DNA of 64,000 bases. Origin: Leucocoprinus leucothites. Lineage: Eukaryota; Basidiomycota; Agaricomycetes; Agaricales; Agaricaceae. Shown in pieces: positions 58,353-64,000 of this stretch; within the stretch, counting starts at the first letter, position 1, and every line of letters starts with the position of its first letter. The stretch spans positions 372,001 through 436,000 of the forward strand of contig JAACJO010000027.1 in the NCBI GenBank assembly GCA_013368445.1, read 5' to 3'. The notes under the pieces were generated by a model, which ran no database searches, was not told where the DNA came from, and was given only the letters and a program-made list of their open reading frames with translations. The position numbers were made by a program, and so were the translations under genes.

Positions 58353-58940
58353 ATGTTGTGCTGAGCATGTGCAGTCTGCCTGTATCTCCCTCTTCCTCTC
58401 TCCCTCTTACCAGACACTCTAGTTTCTCTACAGTTCAAAGTACTGCATAGGCAACCAAGGGTGCTCTGGATTCAGATTTCCCAACCTTGAACACCCCCAG
58501 GTGCAACAAAAATGTGTCCACTATGGCCAGAAACATGTCTAACTCAGCTTTATCTAGTATTACCTTCTAATGATATATAGAAATGATTGGTCTAGGCAAC
58601 TAATTTTCTATCTGAAGAATTAAGTGCTGAATGTAGTGATGTCACTGATCTTGTGCCATAAGGCACCTAATTCTTGGTACAGAAAATTAGCCACCTAATA
58701 CAATCATTTCTATACATCAATATAAGGTGATGCTAGATAAAACTGAGTTAAACATGTCTCTGGCCATAGTGGACACATTTGTGGTGCACCTGGAGATGTT
58801 CAAGGTTGAGGAATCTGAATCCAGAGCACTCTTGGTTGCCCATGCAGTGCTTTGAACTGTAGAAAAACTAGAGTGTCTGGTAAGAAGGAGAGAGAAAGAA
58901 GGAGATACAGGCAGACTGCACATGCTCAGCACAACAGTTT
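58353..58940. repeat. Fold-back repeat with about 240-bp arms
   Basis: 58353-58588 and 58699-58940 are inverted copies. The 110-bp centre contains a short sequence with its own inverted ends (CTAATTTTCT/AGAAAATTAG). A related sequence to the centre lies at 60682-60765 beyond Tc1-C. Confidence 0.65.
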
Positions 58941-59087
58941 TGTGCTTATTCAAGACATCTGCTTTAGGGATTCTTCCTGCAGGTAGTTCCACATCAAGGG
59001 CCTGAATATTCACTGAGATATTCACAGTTGAAGTTAGGGTCTTCCTATAACATTAGATGTCTCATCAATAAATTTCAAGTCATGCTA

Positions 59088-60679
59088 CAGTGGCTCAAAA
59101 AACTGTCCCAATGTTTTCGCATTTTGGACATATTTGCTAATGCCAGGGCAGATATATGGCCTAGCATCCTGAAAATATTCACACAGGTACCTTGACATAT
59201 TGGGCACATATATTCCCATGATCACATGACCTTGTCCATCAATGAATTATAAATGAATTATCGAACATATCTACTCATTGGGACAGTTTTTTGACCCTCT
59301 GTTATCTACCTACTCAATACTTTGTATGACCTCCTCTTGCCCTGATAACTGCCTCAATCCTTCTGGGCATGCTTTCTATCAGCCTTTGGCACCTTTCTGC
59401 TGGAATCTTATTCCACTCCTCTACTAGCCTCTCCCACAATTCAAATACTCCCTTGGGTGGTCTTTCATATGCCTTCAGCTGGTCCTTCAGGTAGGTCCAG
59501 AGGTGTTCAATGGGATTTAGGTCAGGGGATTGTGCAGGCCATGATAGAACTTGAATGTTGTTGTCCACAAACTATTGTTGTCCCAGTTTTGAGGTGTGTT
59601 TTGGGTCATTATCCTGCTGGAATATCCTCTCCTCCTCCTCTATCTCCAACTTTTCAAAGCTTTTGACCACCCCATTGTCCAAAATCTCGCAGTATTGCAC
59701 TGCATCCATATTCCCTTGAACCTCTATCAGCTTTCCCACCCCATTCCACCCCATACACCCCTACACCATCATGTTACCACCTCCTCCATGTTTGACAGTA
59801 GGGAGAGTGGTCCTATCTGACAGTAGTTCCCCCCTCCCCTTCCAGGTATACACCTTTCCATCTGACCCAATCCTGTTGATCTTTGTTTCATCTGTCCATA
59901 ACACCCTCTTCCAGTCCTCCACTGTCCAATTCCTATGTTCATATGCAAAGTCAAGGTGTTCCTCACAATGTTGCCTTTGAGTAGAGGTCATTTGATCTTG
60001 GTTACAGAGCAAAATCCATTATCCTGAAGGGTATTTCTGACAGTTTGGGGTGTGACAGGGTCAGACAGAGTAGATTTAATGAAAGTTGTAGCCTGGACAG
60101 CATTGTCTAGCTTTCCAGAGGTTATTTGGTAAATTATTGCTTTTTTATCATGAGGAGAAAGCTTGGAAGGATGTCCTCCCTTGTTGTTTTCCTTGTCCCC
60201 ATCAACTTCTTTCTTGATCCTCCCAACAGTAGACTTGCCTCGACCAGTTTTATGTTCAATCTGGCACAAGGAATAGCCATCTTTGAGAAGAGAAGTGACT
60301 TGGGAGTATTGGATAGAGGAGATAGCTTTCATGATGTAGTGGCAGGAAGAAAGACAGTTGTAACCATCTCAACATGTCAACCAAGGTCACATGATCTTGT
60401 TTATTACTGCCATGCCTGCCCTGATGCTCTCCTGGCATGTTACAAGGTAGATACTGGGAGGCTAACAGGGGGTCAAAAAACTGTCCCAATGATTAGATAT
60501 TTTCGATAATTCATTAATAATTCATTGATGGACAAGGTCTTGTGATCATGGGAATATATGTGCCCAATATGTCAAGGTACCTGTGTGAATATTTTCAGGA
60601 TGCTAGGCCATATATCTGCCCTGGTATTGGCAAATATGTCCAAAATGCGAAAACATTGGGACAGTTTTTTGAGCCACTG
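59088..60679. mobile_element. Tc1/mariner element, copy C
   Basis: 1592 bp, TA on both sides (59086-59087 and 60680-60681), same long TIRs as copies A and B. It carries the most damaged transposase of the three. Confidence 0.95.
59314..60332 (-). pseudogene. Tc1/mariner transposase, copy C
   Basis: Starts at ATG 60332. Damage: TGA after codon about 114 (Arg in B), a 1-nt loss a few codons later, the same TAG as copy B in the VWGC block, and a second TAG for Trp at 59569-59571. Catalytic motifs are otherwise readable. Confidence 0.9.
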
Positions 60680-60681
60680 TA

Positions 60682-61447
60682 TAAGGCACCTAATTTTCTG
60701 TATGGACAATTAGGTGTCTTATGGCATGAGATCAGTGATATCACCACATTCAGCACTCAATCTTCCATACAGAAGTCAGGGTTCAACCAAGTGTGACCCC
60801 ATATGATATAATAGAGACTCTGTGGAACCAACTGTGTATGGGGCTATATTCAATCTGGAATAGCCTCTCTATTCTATAAGACACTATAGGACTACATGAC
60901 TACACAACCTCCCCACATACCCTATGTTGTAGCATTCACTTACTATAGCACTCTATATATATTTATTCACTTCCTATGGCATACTAAAGTAAAAAACTCA
61001 AGTTACTGATGTTGTCTGATGTGAATAGTATTATGGCACTATTAACCCATTTATTGGTATAGTACCCCTCTACCCTTTCTTTCATTCATTGAATACTATG
61101 CACACACCTTACTAGACTAATAGTTCTGTGGAACTATTGCCTCAAATGCTTAACAAGCATTGAGTACACCTGTACCATCCCCTATCTCACATCAACAAAG
61201 TGTGCATGATTGATACAACCAAATGTGTGGTCTATTTTCACATGAACGTATCAGTTTCAAACACTTCCAAATGGTCCCATAGCCTCAGTAACCACTGTGC
61301 CTGTGCATGTACTGAATTGGAGTTTTTACCGATGCAAGAGGGAGGTCAGCATGCTAACTTAGTTACTGCACTGGAGATGCCATCATGGATAGCCAGCCAA
61401 TCTTAAATCCAAAAAAATTGGCAGATCAAGCTTTACAAGGTATCAAA
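60682..61447. other. Intergenic border between transposons and host genes
   Basis: No gene recognised. 60682-60765 resembles the centre of the fold-back at 58589-58698. The rest is AT-rich without long ORFs; the 3' flank of the next gene begins near 61440. CpG becomes common from about 61480 onward. Confidence 0.5.
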
Positions 61448-61940
61448 TTATTTATCCTTCTTCACTAGATGTTCCACAATTTCAACGGCACGCTTAAACT
61501 TTTCCTTTTGCTGAGCCGTGGCTTTCACGGAGCTCTCACCTCCACCACAACCTGCGGGACCCCCATTAAACCACTCCAAGTCATCGCTTCCCCAAGCGAT
61601 ACTAGTATTAAGCCCATAAATATCCTCGCTCCCGGGAGGCTGTTCAGTGGGTAGATCCTTCAAAATGCCGTGTAGCTCGTCAATGAGAGTGACTGCATCC
61701 GAGTGGGGAATGCTCTTGGGAGCGAACTCTTGGAGAGACGGCGTCCCCGTGGGACGTTCACCACCAGCGATATTGATATCGGCGTGGTCTTTGGGACGGG
61801 TGATGGTGTAGATAGCGTCGGGTGTAGGTGGTGCAAATCCTCCAACAATACCTAGTGTAGAGTTGAATCCGAGGTCGGACGGTGAGATGAGAGGATCGCG
61901 TACCTTTCTGGAGTCTTAGCGAGTACTCGGACGGAGCCAT
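61448..61940 (-). CDS. Conserved fungal protein of unknown function, 146 aa, one intron
   Basis: Exon 1 61904-61940, intron 61852-61903 (52 bp, GT...AG), exon 2 61448-61851. The splice joins LRLQK to GIVGGFAPPTPDAIY in frame, giving 146 residues. The start at 61940 is the only sensible ATG. The N-terminal SEYSLRLQKGIVGGFAPPTP stretch and a central IDELHGILKDLP stretch look conserved to me from other fungal hypothetical proteins, but I cannot name a domain. The C-terminus is a Lys-rich helix (KEKFKRAVEIVEHLVKK). No signal peptide or membrane segment. CpG-rich, host-like sequence. It is divergent from the next gene with only 104 bp between start codons, so they share a short promoter region. 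Confidence 0.85.
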
Positions 61941-62044
61941 GGTGGAGAGCGGATAGGAGAGATGGATGGATATGGACTTCTGTTTATGTACATTGTGATT
62001 AGATCACTGCGTGGAGACTGGTTAGGGTTACTACGTCATTGAGT

Positions 62045-62361
62045 ATGGAAGATAAAACAGAGAACGAGGGAACATTTACACTCACACAGCCCTCAGTTAT
62101 GCCATCCAAGCCAACATCCAGCGATAACCACAATACCCGCCCAGCTGCCAAGCAGCCCTCGCCAGCGCAAACCATGAAGGTCTCTCCAGAGGCCAAACAC
62201 GAACAACACCTGCAGACTGAGGAAGAGGGCCCAGCTGCACGTATGCGTGGCGGTTGTATCCCATGTCCAGTGAGTACAGCGTAATGTCCAACAGAAAAGA
62301 CCGAACTAAGTGCTTGTAGGGTGGAGGATGCTGCTTCATCATTCCATGCCCCTGCCTATAA
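62045..62361 (+). CDS. Small protein with Cys-rich C-terminus, 88 aa, one intron
   Basis: Exon 1 62045-62269, intron 62270-62319 (GTGAGT...TTGTAG, 50 bp), exon 2 62320-62361. Splicing joins RMRGGCIPCP to GGGCCFIIPCPCL and a TAA. Without splicing the protein would end in an unrelated short tail, and the shared CIPCP/IIPCPC pattern supports the intron. The N-terminal 65 residues are polar and disordered-looking (Pro, Ser, Gln, Glu). The seven C-terminal Cys in a Pro/Ile setting suggest lipid anchoring (palmitoylation) at membranes, which is inference. I recall similar small basidiomycete proteins without a named function. The next gene starts 65 bp downstream. Confidence 0.8.
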
Positions 62362-62426
62362 TTTCGAATGCCATCACAATCAAGTGTAAATAAATTGTTA
62401 ATGTACAACCATGTTTGTATTCTACC

Positions 62427-64000
62427 ATGCACAAGTTTAAAGCTCTCGAACCAGTCCGTCTCCAGCCTGGCCACAAATCTCAAAAACACCTCATCACTCC
62501 CAAAAATCTAGTCGGTCGTTTACCATCTGACCTCCATCTCATTATCCTCTCACATCTCCCCGTGCATGACTTCCCTGCATATGCGCGCTGTTCGCATGCA
62601 ACCTCGGCGCTAGCCTTTGACGACTCGCTATGGCAAAAGCGGTGGAATGCCCTTGGTGTTGAGAAGCAGGGACTTTCTGCTACGCTTGACGATATTGAGA
62701 CACACCAAAAGGGTCAGGTAGCTGCCTCAAGAGCTGCCGCGCCCCCGACTATCCCGGTAGATGATGAATTCGGCGATTTCGCGACGGTTGATGTTCTTGA
62801 ACCCAAACCAGACGAACTGGGAGATTTCGTAGGAGCTTTCGATGCACTCGCAGCAAGCGCAAAACCACTCCTGCCGCCGATGACGCTTGCTCCGACCAAG
62901 GATACGTTCAGAAACAAATTCATCCGCGCGCATACTCTACTCAAACCGCTCCTTCGATATCTCTCATCACCACCTCATCACATTCTCTCCGAATTCAGCT
63001 CAGTTGCATCACCATCGCTGAGATCACAAGCCAAGCTCTTCCACCTCCTTTCCCTATTCCTTTCACCCACCATCCAGCCCGTGAACAATTACGATGTATT
63101 GGCGCTGTCACTCCGTTCCGCGATGGATCGGTTCGACGCAAGTTTATTGTCAGCCTTTGACGTCGCTGATGGAAAGGGGGACGAAGCAGCGATGAAAGAG
63201 GCAGCAGAGTCAAGTTGGGAGTTGTGGGATGGTACAGGTGACTGGGAGATGGGAAAAGTATGGGCGGAGAAGAGAGAGATTTTTTATCAGCATGGCTGGA
63301 AGCCACTGGATAACATTACGTGCGTACATCTTCTCCCACCCTGTGGAAAACACATACTCATCTCTCCGCTTCTCATTAGGAATGACCGGCTGGACTTCAC
63401 TCCTATGGACGAGTTCATGTCACAGATCTTGGAAGCCATCAGCGAGCACGGATCTCGTGCTGTACGAATATTTCCTCCCCCTGCTCAAGTCTTGATCGCC
63501 TTTGCCGACAGAATCGCAAACGAAGTGGTAAGTTCCGCCATAGCAGTCTCACATTCGACGGATCATACTGAACGTCACTTATAGGTTGGAGAATACATCA
63601 CTTCATTACTAGAAAGAGCGAGAGAAGTATCAACAGCGATGTTCCTCCAGGCTACCGCAGCGTGTTTCAGGGTATCATGGAAGATGGTAGACGCAATGAT
63701 GCTAGCCGCCGAGCAAAGAGAAGACTCGGAGATCACTAGGACCAAAGCAGAAGACGTCATGTATGTGCCCCTCTCCATTTTCATCGTACTAGCACTAACA
63801 TTCTACAGCTACCGCATGTTCGAAGTCAACATGGACGAATACCTCGACGAAGAGGTCGAATACCTCAAACTCGTCTTTGAAACCATCTGCAAAAACTGGG
63901 ACCGCCAGGTACGCACACACACCCACACCCCTCCCCTCAAAATCCCCACCCATATCACTAACTCAAACCCACAGACATCCGCCAAATCATCCGACGCAAC
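62427..64000 (+). CDS. RCY1: F-box / Sec10-like protein, RCY1 type (5' part, runs off window)
   Basis: Exons 62427-63319, 63380-63527, 63585-63760, 63809-63908 and 63975 onward; introns of 60, 57, 48 and 66 bp. An F-box lies at residues about 31-75 (LPSDLHLIILSHLPVHDFPAYARC...LWQKRW), followed by an Asp/Gly/Phe-rich linker. Then comes a helical region related to the exocyst subunit Sec10 (PLDNIT...DFTPMDEFM across intron 1, VGEYITSLLERAREVS, NMDEYLDEEVEYLK). This architecture is that of yeast Rcy1 and fission yeast Pof6, which act in endocytic recycling and late secretion through Skp1. The first intron is a multiple of three and has no stop, so retention would insert 20 residues. The 3' end is outside the window. 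Confidence 0.9.

Noticed and set aside
1..64000. CRISPR arrays, rRNA or tRNA genes
   Set aside because: No regular spacer-repeat array, cloverleaf-like gene or rRNA block was noticed; the sequence is fungal. tRNA detection by eye is weak, so a scan could still find one.

Overview
This window looks like a transposon-dense region of a basidiomycete fungus, probably Agaricomycotina, ending in a compact block of ordinary host genes. The evidence is the 48-66 bp GT-AG introns, an F-box/Sec10-like Rcy1 protein, chromodomain Ty3/gypsy elements and a DDE transposon family of a type I associate with mushroom-forming fungi. The species cannot be fixed from sequence alone. About 61.4 kb is mobile DNA, mostly broken; only 61448-64000 carries host genes.

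Layout. 1-17003 holds two non-LTR (LINE) retrotransposons on the minus strand. LINE B is interrupted by two solo LTRs and by a full-length chromovirus, element alpha (3365-11785, 662 bp LTRs, TSD TTCTG). 17004-19704 is a decayed gypsy fragment (delta). 19705-26332 is a rearranged second chromovirus (beta) with inverted-repeat arms of about 1.67 kb. 26640-42215 is a pogo-like transposon (P2) split by a 14.3 kb gypsy element (gamma, 226 bp LTRs); gamma itself contains a DDE transposon (X1) and a hAT-like TIR element, and each of those contains a solo LTR. 42216-57304 contains alpha LTR pieces, three-part transposon X2 with a second pogo (P1) inside, an epsilon LTR plus gag, and X3 in inverted orientation, plus Tc1/mariner copies A and B. 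57305-61447 holds simple repeats, fold-back sequences and Tc1 copy C. Then come a minus-strand conserved small protein gene, a divergent small cysteine-tailed protein gene, and the 5' part of an RCY1-type gene that runs off the window.

Main biology. Element alpha is nearly intact. It has a candidate -1 frameshift site at the gag stop. Its primer site is perfectly complementary to the predicted 5' end of its own transcript, which points to Tf1-like self-priming. It also carries a third ORF after pol encoding two tandem CCHC knuckles. Element beta, quite diverged, has the same third ORF with almost the same length and knuckle geometry.

Mutation pattern. The two alpha LTRs differ at 16 sites by my reading, 15 of them CpG-type transitions. 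The beta ORF3 has 13 in-frame stops, all UGA. This fits a CpG methylation/deamination or RIP-like process acting on repeats.

Architecture. X2 and X3 join to the two halves of one alpha leader, broken at the same TA. The simplest explanation is inversion of the intervening DNA by recombination between inverted transposon copies.

Coordinates of degenerate elements are read by eye; identities are approximate unless differences were counted.
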